64,000 nucleotides of DNA from Amyloporia xantha (GCA_036971615.1 JAYKKR010000009.1:310001-374000), one strand, 5' to 3'; counted from the stretch's first letter, positions 24,017 through 38,100 are shown. Notes: generated from the sequence alone by a model not told the origin. Numbers and translations are program-made.

Positions 24017-27000
24017 ATGGGTGAGTAGTCCGTGACTCCACCTGGTCTTGAGCTGACACACAAACATTTGTAAGGTATTCCTAAGGTCAGTGTTGATGCT
24101 GTGCCATCTACATCTAAGGCATTTCTGAGACATCTCTCTACAGTTCTTCAGATACATCTCGTGCGTTCAACGGTCACCCTGAGATTTGACTATTCTGACT
24201 TACCTTTAGGGAGCGGTATCCTTTGACGTCGCAGCTCATCCAGGAGAACAAGATACCCGAATTCGGTAAGTAGTCATTCTTGATCTACTCATAGGTCTTT
24301 TCCTCACCCACAATCTGCAAGACAACCTGTATCTTGATTTCAACGGGATTATACACAACTGTACGTGGAATGCGTCTGATGCGTGAAGCGAGATAACCAT
24401 CCCAGAGCCAGGCTCACATCCCAATGACGGCGATGCACACTTCCGTTTGTCGGAGGAGCAAATGTTCACGTCGATCTTCGCATACGTGGACCTCTTGTTT
24501 GGAAAGATCAAGCCAAAGAAGCTCTTCTTCATGGCTGTTGATGGTGTGGCACCCCGAGCGAAGATGAATCAACAAAGAAGCCGTCGATTCCGCACAGCGA
24601 AGGAGTCGAAGGAAGTGAGAGAGAAGGCCGAGCGGAAAGGGGAGAAGCTGCCGGACGAGAAAGCCTTTGATAGTAACTGCATCACACCAGGTCAGTAACG
24701 TCCTTACTTCACTTCGTTGCACCACTGTAGACCATCTCCAGGGACTGAGTTCATGGCGAAGCTCTCGGAGCAGCTTCGATACTTTGTAAACAAGAAGATC
24801 ACGGAAGACGCAAACTGGCGAGATGTGACTGTGGTGTTGTCGGGGCACGAAGTGCCCGGAGAAGGAGAACACAAGATTATGGAATACATTCGGCTGTCAA
24901 GAGCACAGCCGGACTATGACCCTAACGTGCGGCATTGTCTGTACGGTCTTGATGCGGATTTGATCATGTTGGCACTCTTGAGTCACGATCCTCATTTCTG
25001 TCTCCTGCGAGAAGAAGTGAAGTTCGGACCGGCGTCCAAAAGCAAAGGTAGCAAGAGGTACGTGTCTTGTCGGATTACTTTTTGACAATATTCTCAACTA
25101 AATGCCTTAGCCTGGATGCAATCAACTTCTATTTGTTGCATCTGACTCTGATGCGCGAGTACCTTGACCTCGAATTTCATGACATCGAGCCAGTTCTTCC
25201 ATTCTCCTACAGTTTGGAGCACGTCATCGACGATTTCATTGTCCTGGCGGTCTTTGTTGGAAATGATTTCCTCCCAAATCTGCCTGACCTCCACATTCAT
25301 GAGAACGGACTGGAGAAGTTGTTTGATGTGTACAAGAAGGCATTACCTTCATTAGGTGTGTCCATTATTAGATGTCAGCGGCAAGGCACAACGTTCAATA
25401 TTTTTGACAGATGGATATTTGAATGAGGGCGGTGTTATAAATATGAAGCGGTTGCAGGTCATTCTAGATGAGATGGCAGAATGGGAGCGCGAAATCTTCG
25501 AGAAGGAATATGCGGATCTTAACTGGTATAAGGGCAAGCAGGTGAAGCATGTGAAGGAGATGGATATGGGTCGCAAGCGAGCAAAGCTGGGTACGTTTTA
25601 GACTTGTGGGATGCAGTGCTTTATGCTTACGCGAAATACCCCGTAGTCCTTACAGGGCCTCAGAGGGAGATTTTTGATAAGGTGAAAGAATACGTATTGG
25701 AGCACAGGAACTCGTCCTCCCCTGCACATGCCCGTGGAACCCGCCTCGCAATGCCGAACCAGTTTCCTGCGCGAGAGCGTGCGTTCATTAATAAATTGGC
25801 GGAGGACCTTCATCTGTCGCTGAGGTGGGATGAGTATGATGAGGAAGACCAGAATTTGGTGACATGGCATTTCCCCGGTGAATTGGAGGAGCCGGTACCA
25901 GAGGGACAAGAGAATGGTGCTGAAGGAGCAGAAGCAGAGGGTGAAGACGATGAGGAATGGGAGGATGAGGATGATGAAGAGAGCAGAGCCGCTGTGGATC
26001 GCGTTCTGGCCAAGTATGAGAAGGCTAAGGTGGCTGAGGATGACAAGGAAGGCGATTTCGATGCACGATACGAGTTATCGGTGAAAGAGAAGATGGACGA
26101 ATGGAAACGAAATTATTACAAGGTGAATTTCACGAACCGATTTAGCGGGCTGTAGCTAACATGGTCAAATGCGGTACAGGGAAAACTGGAGATATCCTAT
26201 GATAACCCTGATGAGATGCACGCGCTCACATATCGATATATTGAGGGGATGCAGTGGGTCATGCACTACTACTATAGCGGCGTCGCGTCGTGGAGTTGGT
26301 TCTACAACTACCATTACGCTCCACGAATATCAGGTTCGTGATAACCAGAACCTTCTATCGGTCTTTGTGCTCATTGAGATGCAAAGATTTGAAGAACGTC
26401 GATAAGATGACCTTCAATTTCGACCTGGGAACCCCATTCCGTCCATTTGAGCAGCTCATGGGCGTTCTTCCAGAAGCGAGCCAAGAGCTCATCCCTTCTG
26501 CATACAGGGTAAGAAGCTATGCTACTATCTGTAGTGTTGACTAACGTCGGCTGCGCGCTCTAGGAGCTTATGTATGATCCTAACTCCCCCATACTCGACT
26601 TCTATCCTCAGGAGTTCGAGTTGGATCTGAATGGGAAGAAACAAGATTGGGAAGCGATTGTTAAGATTCCCTTCATCGATGAGAAACGGCTACTTTCAGC
26701 CATGAAGAGTATGTACCAAGTGGCGCGTGTTAGAATGGAATGAGCAGCTGACGTTTCCATCCTCCAGCCCGTGAACACCGTCTGACGGAGGAAGAAAGGC
26801 GACGAAATACTTTCGGCACAAGTACAAAGTTCTCCTACAATCCTGAAGAACCCATCGATTATCCGTCCTCGCTGCCCGGTTTCTTCCCAACCCTACATCG
26901 GTGCATGTGCAGGATGGAGCCATTCAATCTGCCAACTCTCAACGGCCTGCACCTCGTGGAAGGTCTATGCGATGGCGTCTCCCTGGGAGCTGAAGCACTA

Positions 27001-29448
27001 GCTGGTTTCCCCTCGTTACAGACCCTTCCTCATACCGCATCCCTTGGGCATCACGGCGTGAACGTGCACGGGTCGGAGAGCCGTAACAAATCGATGATTG
27101 TGCACATCGAAAATGTTCACGAGCAGAGAAAGGCGGAAGACATCGCAAACGAGATGATTGGGCAGAGGATGTTCATCGGATGGCCGTTCCTGCAAGAGGG
27201 GATGGTTTCGTCTGTGTCAGACTCTCTATTCAAGTACGAGAAAATGGCTGTCATACCTGGCCGACCGCCCAAGGTTATATCAAATCCACACTCACAGCAA
27301 GGACTCAGTCTGTGGAAATCCAAAGCGGACAGGATCGAGCAGTTCTATTCAAAAAGATGTGGTGTCATCACAGGTAGCATCGAGGTTCTAGTGCATGTGA
27401 GGCCTCTCAAAGGTCAATCATTTTCCATTATATGTTGTGCAATGTCTGAACTGCCTCAGGTCTGAAGCGCCTGGATACCGGAGCTTTCGTCAAGGACTAC
27501 GAAAATGAGGACAAGGAAATCGAGCAAGCGGTCCAGCTTACAGTGTCTGAAGTGATCTCAGAGGATCCCCGATTCATAGAGAAGGATCCACCTCCCCTTT
27601 CAGAAGAGTTCCCGGAAGGCAGCAAGGTGTTCTTCTTGGGAGAGCATGCATATGGTGTTGCAGCTCAAGTCTCGAGTACTGATAAAGATACATTATCGGT
27701 GATACTTGCTGTACGTTTGCATGCACTCTCTATATTGTGTGGCTGAATTCATGCGCGATATGATAGTTCTTCCCTTCGGAGAAGACAGAAAACGATAAAT
27801 TCAAGAACATCGTAGCCACACGCATGTCAAATCGATACTTCCCATCCTTCAAGGTCGCCGACATGGTTGGATTGTCCGGCAGAGCCATTGCGAAAATTAC
27901 GTCCAGCTTCATGGTCATCACTTCAGACGGGCAGAAGAACAACCTCGGGCTCAGTCTCAAGTTTGATGCGAAGGGACTCAAGGTAATCGACTATTCTCGC
28001 AAGGACGGCAGGTACTGGGAATTCAGCCAAAAAGCCGTGGACTTCATCAGGGAGTATAAGGTTCGTGTCTACTTGTTTCGTTGTCGCCCACACGATGCTG
28101 AAATCGCACATAAGGATAAATATCCGGAGGTGATGCGGACGCTGGACCGAGGCGGTGACGGTGAGTTCCTAAAATCCCACCGTACGGCACATGCTCATCG
28201 CCGGTGCTGTAGCGATGCTTAAGTCCTCCGACGTCTTCCCTGGGCCTGATGCAGATGCGAAGGTGAAGGAAGTGCGAAGCTGGCTCAATTCCAAGGGTGT
28301 CCGGGATTTCGAGCCCGTCTCGCTCTTCTGCGATCAGCTGAAAAAGGTACGTGTCCATTAAACTCGCGGGGTGGCGCGCATGACTAAGTGTATTACGTCT
28401 CGTGTAGGATACCGTCCGTGAAATTGAAGCGCTTGCCGATAAAATTAATGTCAACAAGTCGGCTGATGCTATCAAGAAGGCGATTGTGAAGGGCATCCCG
28501 CGCCAAGCCGTCCTCAAGCCCTCGCATGCCATCTATCGGCTGCAAAATCAGCATTTTGCGCTCGGCGACCGCGTCACGATGGTGCAAGACACCGGTGGAG
28601 TCCCGCTGTCCATCAAGGGTGTGGCGATTGGCATGAACGCTAAATCGATGGACGTCGTCTGGGATGCGCCGTTCATGGCCGGAACGACGCTCGGAGACAG
28701 GTGTGTGTTCTATGTCATGAAGCTGAGTCAAAGCGGTGATGCTGATCCGTGAGCAGGTGTTCGCAGTATCGCGGCTCGACGGTGGAGTTTACGTCCTGTC
28801 TGAACCTGACCAATCCGCAGTTCGTTGCGTCTACGAACCCGTCGAATCCGACGCAGCAGAGGCCGAGCGCTCCCTTCAAGCCGCGATTTGGACCGCACCC
28901 CGCGATCCAACCGCCACCTGGCCAGCAAGCAGTCGCGGGCTTCCGCCCTGCTCCCACAACGTAAGTGCAATGGTGTGATGGTGTATGAGATATCCTAATG
29001 TGATTCGAGCAGTCAAGGTGCCCCAGTGCATATCATGAGTAACCCTAATCGCGGGCGTGGTGGATATGTCAATGGTCGTGGTGCATCCCCCTACCCTGCT
29101 CGAGGCGGCCCACCTGTGCATGTGAATGGTCGCGGTGGCCCGCCTGCTGCCCCTAGTCATCATGCTCCGCATAACGGAGTGAGTGACGGGGAGGCACCAC
29201 CTCCCGCGCCGCAGACGAACGGCCATGGCGTGAATGGCGGAAGAGGTAAGCCTTCATTTGGCCCAAGGGGTGGGTTTGGGCCGTCGCCGAGAGGGGGATT
29301 CGTTCCGCACGGTCCACCAAGGGGCGGATTCGCGCCAGGGTTCCGTGGTCGTGGTGGGTTTGTTCCCAACATCGAGCGAGGTCGGGGAGGAAGAGGAGGA
29401 TTCCGGGGTAGAGGGCGAGGGAACTTCACAGCGCCGCTTGCTTCATGA
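24017..29448 (+). CDS. XRN1: 5'-3' exoribonuclease 1 (Xrn1/Kem1)
   Basis: The cytoplasmic 5'-3' exonuclease that degrades decapped mRNA. Exon 1 holds only the first four coding bases (ATGG, 24017-24020). The intron to 24071 joins it to GTATTCCTAAG, giving MGIPKFFRYISERYPLTS, the Xrn1-type start (Rat1/Xrn2 starts MGVP). Catalytic-core signatures in order: IPEFDNLYLDFNGIIHNCSH, LSGHEVPGEGEHKIMEY, CLYGLDADLIMLALLS and VFVGNDFLPNLPDLHIHE, which carry the acidic metal ligands. The Xrn1-specific arm follows (MQWVMHYYYSGVASWSW, GTPFRPFEQLMGVLP), then PAZ/KOW/SH3-like segments (FALGDRVTMVQDTGGVP). The C-terminus is low-complexity with RGG/PRGG repeats ending RGRGNFTAPLAS. Roughly 20 short introns; about 1,400 aa. 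The RGG tail is a likely RNA or protein contact region. Confidence 0.95.
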
Positions 29449-29823
29449 AGGGTTTGTCCGTGTCAGTGGCGACTGCGACGGATCTCTTGTTGGTGTAGTG
29501 TAGTGACTGTGACACTTGGAATAAGTACTGTATGTTAGTCTGTATTTTACTGTTGTCGATGCATTGTTATCGCACTGTTGTCACGTCTTTCGCTGTAATC
29601 TACCGCACGCACTAGCACTACGATGTTCACACGTCTACATAACATTACCGCTAAATAACGCTCTGGAGGATGGCATCCGCCAGTGCCACACCGTCGATCA
29701 CGTCGATCGTGCAAATTTCACCCGGGCGTGTATTCCCTCTTTTCCATTTTGATTTGACTGAACTCTTGTTCGGTGCTCTGTTGCGATCTTACATTTGCTC
29801 TGGTGCCTTACCCCCAGTAAAAG
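29449..29823. other. Intergenic region, Xrn1 3' end to GMP synthase promoter
   Basis: Tandem gene arrangement on the plus strand. The region should hold the Xrn1 terminator and the GMP synthase promoter. It has a T-rich segment just before the GMP synthase start and no readable gene. Confidence 0.5.
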
Positions 29824-31940
29824 ATGGCTGAAATACACGATCAATTCGACACCATCCTCATCTTGGACTTTGGATCTCAGGTTCGGCCTGGCTGTTCACC
29901 CCACAGCCCTATCTAAAGCTCATCTGCAGTACAGCCATCTCATCACACGAAGATGTCGAGAACTGAACGTCTATGCCGAGCTTATGCCATGCACACAGAA
30001 AATGAAGGATCTTAACTTCAAACCGACAGGTGAGAGTGATCCCTGTTCCCTCAATCGGAACCTTACTTTGCCCTGCAGGTATCATTCTGTCGGGCTCGCC
30101 TTACTCTGTTTATGACGACGATGCCCCTCACGTCGATCCTGCAATTTATGAGATGGGAGTCCCTATTCTGGGTATATGCTACGGTCTCCAGGTCGGTCAC
30201 ATTCTATCTCACTGTATAACTTCAGGAGTCAATTCTCGTATTTCGGTCAAGTAGGAGATGGCATGGAGTATGAAGGGCAAGGTCTCCAAGTGCGATCACC
30301 GAGAGTACGGGTTCGCTCAGCTCCAGGTCAGCAAGATAGGCTCGGGGAATGACTCGGCAAATGCGCTCTTCGAGGGTCTCGGAGACGAGATGCAGGTGCG
30401 ATTGTTCTTCCAAATCTACTCCTCAAGTACCAATCTGTTCCTGTAGGTCTGGATGTCGCATGGAGACCAACTCTCAGAGATGCCGTCTGATTTCCATGTG
30501 ATCGGGCGCACGCAAACTGCTCCCTATGCTGCCGTTGCACACAACTCGAGGCCATTCTACGGCATCCAATTCCACCCGGAGGTGACACACTCCCCGCGCG
30601 GAAAAGAGGTGATAGGCCGTTTCGTGCTCAACATCTGCAAATGCAAGTCGAACTGGACGATGGTACGCATCAGTAGCTTCTGCGCTACACGGTAGGCTGA
30701 CATTCCACGCAGGAGGAGTTCATTGGGAAAGAAATAGCCCGCATTAGACAAATCTGCGGTTCAACGGGTCGTGTGATCGGCGCGGTCAGCGGTGGTGTGG
30801 ACAGTACCGTCGCCGCAAAACTCATGCATGAGGCTATCGGGGACAGGTACCGGACTCTGTTCATCACACGAAAACAAATTATGTCACTAACCTTTCTCTT
30901 CAGATTCCACGCGATCATGGTCGACAACGGCGTCCTCCGCCTGAACGAGGCGCAGCAAGTGAACGATATGCTCAATCGCGATCTCGGCGTCAACCTCACC
31001 GTCGTCGATGCCTCGGAGCTCTTCCTCTCGCGCCTCGATGGCGTCGAGGACCCCGAGCAGAAGCGCAAGATCATCGGCAACACATTCATCAACGTGTTTG
31101 AGGACGAGGCCGCTAAGATTGAGGCCGCAGCCACCGCGGAGGAGGCGAACGGCGCGGCGCCAAAAGGCAAGATAGAGTGGCTGCTCCAGGGCACGTTGTA
31201 TCCCGATGTGATCGAGAGCATCAGCTTCAAGGGGCCGAGCGCGACGATCAAGACACATCACAACGTCGGTGGGCTGTTGAAGGACATGAAGCTCAAGCTC
31301 ATCGAGCCGCTGCGGGAGCTGTTCAAAGGTGCGCGTCTCATGGGTCATTCTTACCAGCCTCACATTCTGATTAATACCTCTCATTCACAGACGAGGTCCG
31401 CGCGCTCGGCCGGCTGCTCTCGATCCCCGCGCCGCTCGTGCAGCGACACCCCTTCCCGGGGCCGGGTCTCGCGATCCGCATCCTGGGCCCCGTCACGCGT
31501 GCGCAGGTGCAGATCCTGCAGCACGCGGACAGCATCTACATCGAGGAGATCCGCGCAGCCGGGCTGTACGCGCAGATCAGCCAGGCGTTCGCGGTGCTCC
31601 TCCCCGTGCGCGCCGTCGGCGTCATGGGTGACAAGCGGACGTACGAGCAGGTGATCGCCCTTCGCGCTGTGCAGTCGGAGGACTTTATGACGGCGGACTG
31701 GTGAGTGTTGTAGACGGTTCTCGGGCGCGTGCTGGGGCTGATTCGCGTGTGCAGGTTCGTGTTTCCTGCGGAGGTATTGCGCCGGATCTCGTCGCGCATC
31801 ACGAATGAGGTGGCCGGTATCAACCGCGTGACGTACGATATTTCCTCGAAGCCACCAGCGGTGAGTGTTTCGACATTCGCATGATATATGCGCATGGTTG
31901 ACTGACGTGGTTTACTACTCAGACCGTCGAATGGCTTTGA
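29824..31940 (+). CDS. GUA1: GMP synthase (glutamine-hydrolysing)
   Basis: Converts XMP to GMP using glutamine and ATP, the last step of GMP synthesis. It starts [19 protein letters not shown] (exon 29824-29880), joined to [18 protein letters not shown]. The class I glutamine amidotransferase has its nucleophile in [10 protein letters not shown] and the His/Glu pair in [14 protein letters not shown]. The ATP pyrophosphatase domain follows, with the P-loop in [14 protein letters not shown]. The dimerisation domain includes [14 protein letters not shown] and [17 protein letters not shown]. Introns of about 50-60 nt split the gene throughout. The protein ends ATVEWL, with Leu at the last position where most family members end EWE. 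All catalytic residues are present. About 540 aa. Confidence 0.95.
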
Positions 31941-32136
31941 TAAAAAAAAGAATGCAGCGTAGTATGACTGCTACCGATGCGACAGTGAAGGGACTTGAAA
32001 AGGTGCTCAGATGGTCATTGCAGATTCTCTGCTCTGGTTGTACACTAGATAGAAACTACGTATATTGTAACCTACAGAAATGTGACAGAGTATTTGGCAT
32101 GCCGCAGCTGCCAATCATGGGGTATAGAAGTCACTA

Positions 32137-34356
32137 TTATAACGTTTTCCAGTCGAAGGAGTCGCTCCATGCAAGCGCAGCTTTGTACAGCGTCAGCTCG
32201 TCCCAGAATTTACCAACAAGCTGCATGCCCACAGGCAAGCGCAGCGTCTCTGGGCCCTCTGGGGGCGGCAGCATGCCACATGGGATGGAGAGTGCTGGGT
32301 GGCCGGTGTTATTGAATGGCTGAGTGTTATATGTCTGCAGTGACAAGGGATCAGCGAACTTGCATGAGGCATAGCTAGACAGTAGAACAGACCAGTCCAT
32401 TGTAATCTTTGTAATGATCAATCAAAGATGCTTCTCTGGGCTGCAGGAGGACATCAGGTCCATGTTCAAATCTAGAGCGCTCGGATGGCTGACCTGCATG
32501 ACCTTTGCGACCCATGGCGTCGTGGGCATGACAAGAACATCGACATTATCGAGCGCAGCATCGTACTCTAGCCGTAGCCTGCGGAACAGATTGTGCGTTT
32601 TCCCGTGGAGCTGAATGCCGTGATTAAGAAGGTATGCTCAATACTACGGCGCGAAGAGACTGACTTGGGGAAAATGTTCGTCTGCATAGACCCCGTTGAT
32701 GAGAATGTTGGCAGAGTTCGCGAAGAGCTACAATGTCGCGGTCAGAGTCCCGAAGCGACAAGGAACAGAGACACTACCTTTTCGAACTTCTCCTGCGTCC
32801 AAGGTAGGACCTTCTCGACGAAGTCCGTAAGATACAACTGTCGTGTGCCGTTGGCACGTCCAAGCATATTGTTTGCTTGCGAAAACCTAGCAACACCATA
32901 GTCATCAGTAATAGCGGCACCCTGGTAGTGTAGCATGTACCTACCGCTGCGCACGCCCGATGATCGAAGCCTGAACGTGTCCAGGGACGCTCACCTCAAC
33001 CACCTCCGCGCCTAGCTCCTCGAACTTCCTCGCTGCCGCCTCTACACACCCAGCAACGCGGGGATCCATATACTGCATCGTCCCGCCTTCCTTCAATATC
33101 CCCACGCGCATCTTCCTCGTCGCGCCGGGGTCCGTCCCGGTCTCGCTCGCGGGGAGGCCGACCTCCAGCAGCGCATGCGCTCCGCGCGCGGCGCCGAGAA
33201 GCGCAGGGTAGTCCGGGACCTGCGCGCGCACGGGCGTGCCGGCAATCTGGCGGTCGTCGATGCCGTCGACGCCCGCGATCGCGCGGAGGAGGAGTGCGTT
33301 GGAGAGCACGTCGGGGGACATGGGTCCCGTGTGGTCGAGCGAGACCTCGTTCGAGACGATCCCGGTGTAGGGTACGAGGCCGAAGGTGGGCTTGAGGCCA
33401 ACGATGCCGACGTGTGCGGCGGGCTGGGGGAGCGGGGTTGGCGTCAGGAGGGGAGGTCATGGGAGGCGGACTTACGAGACGGATGGAGCCGCCTTGGTCT
33501 CCACCGATTGCGAGGTCTGCTTCGCCGATGGCGATGAGGACACCGGAGCCTGAGCTCGAGCCGCCGGCGGAACGCGTCTTGTCGTACGGGTTACCGACGG
33601 GACCAAGGGCGGAGGTATTGGAGATGCCGAAGGCGGAAACTGTGAGAATTTAAGTCTACGATTTACGAGAGGCATAGTGAATGAGACCGACAGCTTTCGC
33701 AGGTTGCTTTGCCAATGATCTAGGACAACAGTCAGATCTTTTGACGATGAATACGAGTTCTCAGGCATACTGTTCCGCCGGCTTCAAGAATGCGAGTGAC
33801 TACAGTGGCATCTGTGTCGGGTATCCAGTCTGAAAATACGTCGGTGCCAAAGTGACATGGTACGCCCGCCACACAGACGTTGTCCTGTGGGTGTCAAGGA
33901 TACCGATGAATGTGTCGCATATATGCTGCTAGTAAATGAAGGGGATAAACCTTCAGTACGATCCTCTTGCCCGCGAGGATACCAGCTGCTGCCTCGTCTT
34001 CATTGACATTCTTGATAGTGACCTTAGTAGCCCAGGCATTGAAGGGATTCCCCTCTGCTGAGACAGCTGAAATATCGGTCCGCGGGAATCTTTCGATGTC
34101 TGGTATGGGTACGAAATCTGGAATGGCAGACGGGCACTGTCTAGCAGGTGCTCTGATATACTTCATGCAGTTGAGACACACCATCCATCGCCATAACTTG
34201 GGCCATTGTCTCCCTCGCACTTGCAAGCATCTGAGTGAACTCAGCCTCTTTGCTCTCTGGAATTCGGACACCAATCTTGGCAGCAGTTTGCTGAAGAACA
34301 TCCTTGGTGACTAGAGACTCTGTCGGTATCGGCGGGTCGATAGTGGGAGCAGACAT
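32137..34356 (-). CDS. Amidase signature family hydrolase (fungal acetamidase/GatA-like)
   Basis: A Ser-cisSer-Lys hydrolase that cleaves amide bonds. The start is taken as [14 protein letters not shown]; an upstream in-frame Met (34371) is possible. The catalytic Lys is in [14 protein letters not shown]. The cis-Ser is in [16 protein letters not shown] and the nucleophile Ser in [13 protein letters not shown]. Several introns were checked for phase: one restores [17 protein letters not shown] after KD, and another rebuilds [17 protein letters not shown]. The C-terminal exon reads [20 protein letters not shown] and ends DSFDWKTL. All catalytic residues are intact. Similar fungal enzymes hydrolyse small aliphatic amides or urea-type compounds; the substrate here is unknown. 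Confidence 0.9.
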
Positions 34357-35123
34357 TGCAGCACAAAGCATGCGCAGAGTATAAACAACTCGAATAACTC
34401 AAAAGCTGACCGAGAGAGGAACGTTTGTTGACGAGGAAATATATGTGTTTTCTCATCTTGTCTCAGGTCTTATCTCGACGCCCTGCACAAGAGGAGTGAA
34501 GGAGCTCCGAAGTCGTGGGCAAAGTCCGAGTAAATGCTGATACAGCAGATAAGAGGGAATGACTTCATTCAGTCCTTGAAAAGTATAGCCGTGTGGTGAC
34601 TAGTATCAAAGACAACTCCTGCATGAAGTTTAGCAGGCCCAGTGTTGAGACAGTCGTCCTCCATATGCTTTAACAAGTGGCCGTGATGTCTTCTAATATG
34701 CAGAGTGAAACTATAGTCAAGTATCGGGCGCAGGAAAGGTATTTCTGCTACAGCATTTGCCTCCACGAGCATACAGACAGTGTCATTGCCGACTCGGACA
34801 ATCAGGCTCGAGACAAGTCACAAGAGCGGCGGGTCGCGGTACTGAGGAGAACGCGTGATCAACGCGATCGAGGCATCCGCATTCAAGCTGCGACCGCGAG
34901 GCTGAAACCACCATAGCCTGTACTCGAGGACGGCTGGTGGGTGCTATACGCGTTCATCTGTCGGTCTCTGCTCTCAAGCAAACAGATATCGACTACGCTG
35001 TACGCGCTTGTTATTCTGATTGCTCAATTTGATCAACTACTGTGCCACCCTGAGGACGACGGCGTTCATCATCAGGCAAGCTCTCGCGGTGCCTACAGTA
35101 ACCCGAGGCCTGCGGTGGTCCTC
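34357..35123. other. Divergent intergenic region with uncertain 5' exons
   Basis: This lies between the amidase start (minus) and the first secure exon of the next gene (plus). The frame leading into that exon stays open back to about 34920 but has no ATG before 35124. Whether a further 5' exon lies here (for example the open frame from 34692) cannot be settled by eye. Confidence 0.4.
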
Positions 35124-38100
35124 ATGGCCCGCAATGCTGAAAAGAATAACGAAAAACTCTTCCCGATCTTTCGCAAAAATCTCGCTGATGGCGTCCTGAG
35201 CACATACGCCGCGACCGCAGACAAATTGACCGGCTGGCTGAGTCGAGACAAGGCCTATTACCCACATGCTCGGCCCATGGTGAGTCTGATCGCCTGTCTC
35301 CTTTAACTCGCAGAGCTGGAAAACCCCTACAGATCGTGGACCTGTTAGAAGTTAGTCCTAACGAGCTTCATCTGCTTAAATGCTAAGTCCTTACCTACTC
35401 CAGACCGCCCATGCCCAAGTACGCAGGGCTAGCGGCACTCCCGATCAGCCCTTTCATATATCCCGATATCCAGACACGCTCAAGCCCTGGGCAGAGCCTT
35501 TCATCAAGCTGGTGCGCACTGTCTGCCCATTCTTTCCTATGTTCACGGAACCACTCCTGCAAAGTAAGTCCTGGTGACCATACTGGATCGTGCTGTACAT
35601 ATTGTCATCCGTAGCCCGTCTACGCTCTCTAATGCAGACCCTTGATCCCTCAACACGGCCGGCCCCGCTCCAGTCGGACCTCAAGAGTCCAACCGCGGTC
35701 ATGTTGCCGGTGGAATCTCTTCACAGTCCGAACGCCGTTTTACCACTGAAATCTCCTCACGTACAGTCACCACTAACTTTCGCCCCTGCATCTCAGGCCC
35801 CTGCATCTGGCGGTGCTCCTTCTCCCGTTGTTACTCCAAGTATGAATGGCTGGCCTCCACAACCCGCACTACCAGGGAGACAATCCGCTCAGGGTGTCAG
35901 GATACCAGATCAAACACCCCCACCTCCCGTCATGCCCACCCACGGATCCCTCGATCAGCTCGGTCGCCCCATTCCGCGCGTCTCGGTAGGCGAGATGCTT
36001 CCCTGGACCTCACGGCAGGCAACTCCAGTGATGCCGACCGCACCTCTAGGTCCAGCGCAGTCGAGCGTTGGCATTCCCGTGTCAGTTCCGATACCACTCC
36101 CGCGTTTGAAGTCAGGGTTCCCACCGCTTTCTCGGTCTGTGTCTGCAGCTGATACGAGGGCGTCGCCGAAGGTAGAGTCTGTGTCTACGCCTGCTGCATC
36201 GACTTCAGTCACCTCGCCAGCTGCAAGTGTCTCACCACTTACAGTGGCTGCGCCGCCTGCAGTCGTTCCGCCCACTGCGGCCGCCCCCGCTGCAGGCGTC
36301 CCACCGCCTGCAGCGGGTCCGTCGAACTCTTCGACAACGTCAACTGCACAGCCTCAGCTCGCTAAGAAAGCAAGGGTGAAGGTAAAGAAGAAACCGTCTG
36401 TCCAGGACGACTTCATCCTCGCCGACCTCAGGTGGTTTGAGAGCGCAAAACGGCAAAGCGCGGAGAAGAGCCCTGTCCCTGCTGCAGCGTCGGTCACGCC
36501 CTCTACGCCTACTGTCCCCGAGCAGAAGCGGAGTGGCACAGCGGAAGTTGGGCCACCGCCTGGGGATGCCACGTCGAGTACATCCGTACAGATGCCGAAT
36601 CGTGCTGCTACTGACGAAGCGGGTGATCAGACCTCGGTGACAAGTGAAGTTGTTAAAGAAATCGAGGGTGTCTCGCATGAACTGAAGCCCAACGGGACAA
36701 ACGGTGTCCATGTTGCCACAGCGACCACAAAGGAGCAGTCAGATGAAAATGCTCGCTCTTTGTCTCCTACGACGCCGAAGGCCTCTGATGAAAACTGCTC
36801 GAAAGCAGTAGACCTGGAGCGCCGCGATAGCGAAAGCAGCAGTCCGGTCGCAGAGACCACCCAGCAAACGCCGTCCAAACTCTCCCCTACCCAGCGGAAG
36901 CGGAAGGCGATGAAGCCGAGGAGGGGCCCTCCGGGACTGAGGTTCCTTCCTACCGAGCCTATCGAAGAGAATAAGCCTCCGGTGACGCCGTCCGAGGCGG
37001 AAAGTACTGTGCCGATCAAACAGGCCGCAGAAACGAGGAGAAGTGCCAGCCCAGCAACCGGCGTGGCCCTGCTGGATCTGAGGGCACAGAAGCGCCCAAA
37101 GTCGCGGCCACCGGATGTGGCGATAAAAGACCAGCTGGTCCGCACGCCGGTTAAGAGCGAGTGGCACAGCAGATCTGCAAGTCCCACTCAGGCCGACGTT
37201 TCTTTCCAGCGCACCTCTTCTCTAGACGGCGACGTCCAGATGCTCGATTCGTTACCGCCACAAAATAAGTCGCCGGCACCAGAGGACATTCATTCATTAG
37301 AACCTTCGGCGACCCTCAGCTCGGGCGATGTTAATATGGACGATGATACACAATCAGGAAAAAATGCCGATTCTTCAGTGGAGGTGCCGGCTGCAGTCGA
37401 TGTCGAGCCTACTGTCGAAGCTTTGTCCGAATCAACCGAGACCGGACTGGTCTCCCGAGAAGAGGATCATCCCGCCGCTAGTTCCTCGACAGCTGCACCT
37501 AGTTCGAATGGCGAAGACAAAGTATCCCAAACGTCCGGTGAGAAGACACTTGACGATCCTTCTTCGAGTGCAGTAGAACGTTTGGCAGACTCCGTCAACA
37601 AGGATGAACTTGAGAAAGGCGAAATGATCCAGGGTGAACCAATTTTAGATGAAGCCACTGCGGTATCACAGGAGGCAGTATCATCCTCCGGAGATGATGC
37701 CCATCCACCAGCTGATCTCAATGCTGTCGCTGTCGCTGAGAGTGTCGTCGCTCCCATCGAGGAGCCTGGGCCTGAGCCCATTGTAAGTTTTCCCTGCTCG
37801 TGTCTATTTGTGAGGTGTGAGTTAAATTACTCTCGAAAGCAGCCCATTGTGGACGATGTTTCGCAAGTTGTTGCTCCTCAATCGTTTCAGGCTGACCAAA
37901 CACTACAAGCTCCGGCTGGAAGCATCTCTCGGAAGCGGTCGCGATCCCCAAGCGCAAGTGTATGCGAAGAGACTCCACGCCAAAAGCTCCGCATGAGCTC
38001 GCCGCCGTCGACGCCAGACCTCGTCATTGAGTCTGCACATTTCAAAGCGCCTGGTACAAGCGAGGTTGGGGTTGTTGGCGCCGAGAGCGGAACACCGACT

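Noticed and set aside
32593..33768. Apparent disruptions in the amidase gene
   Set aside because: They resolve into introns with matching phase, and all three catalytic residues are kept.
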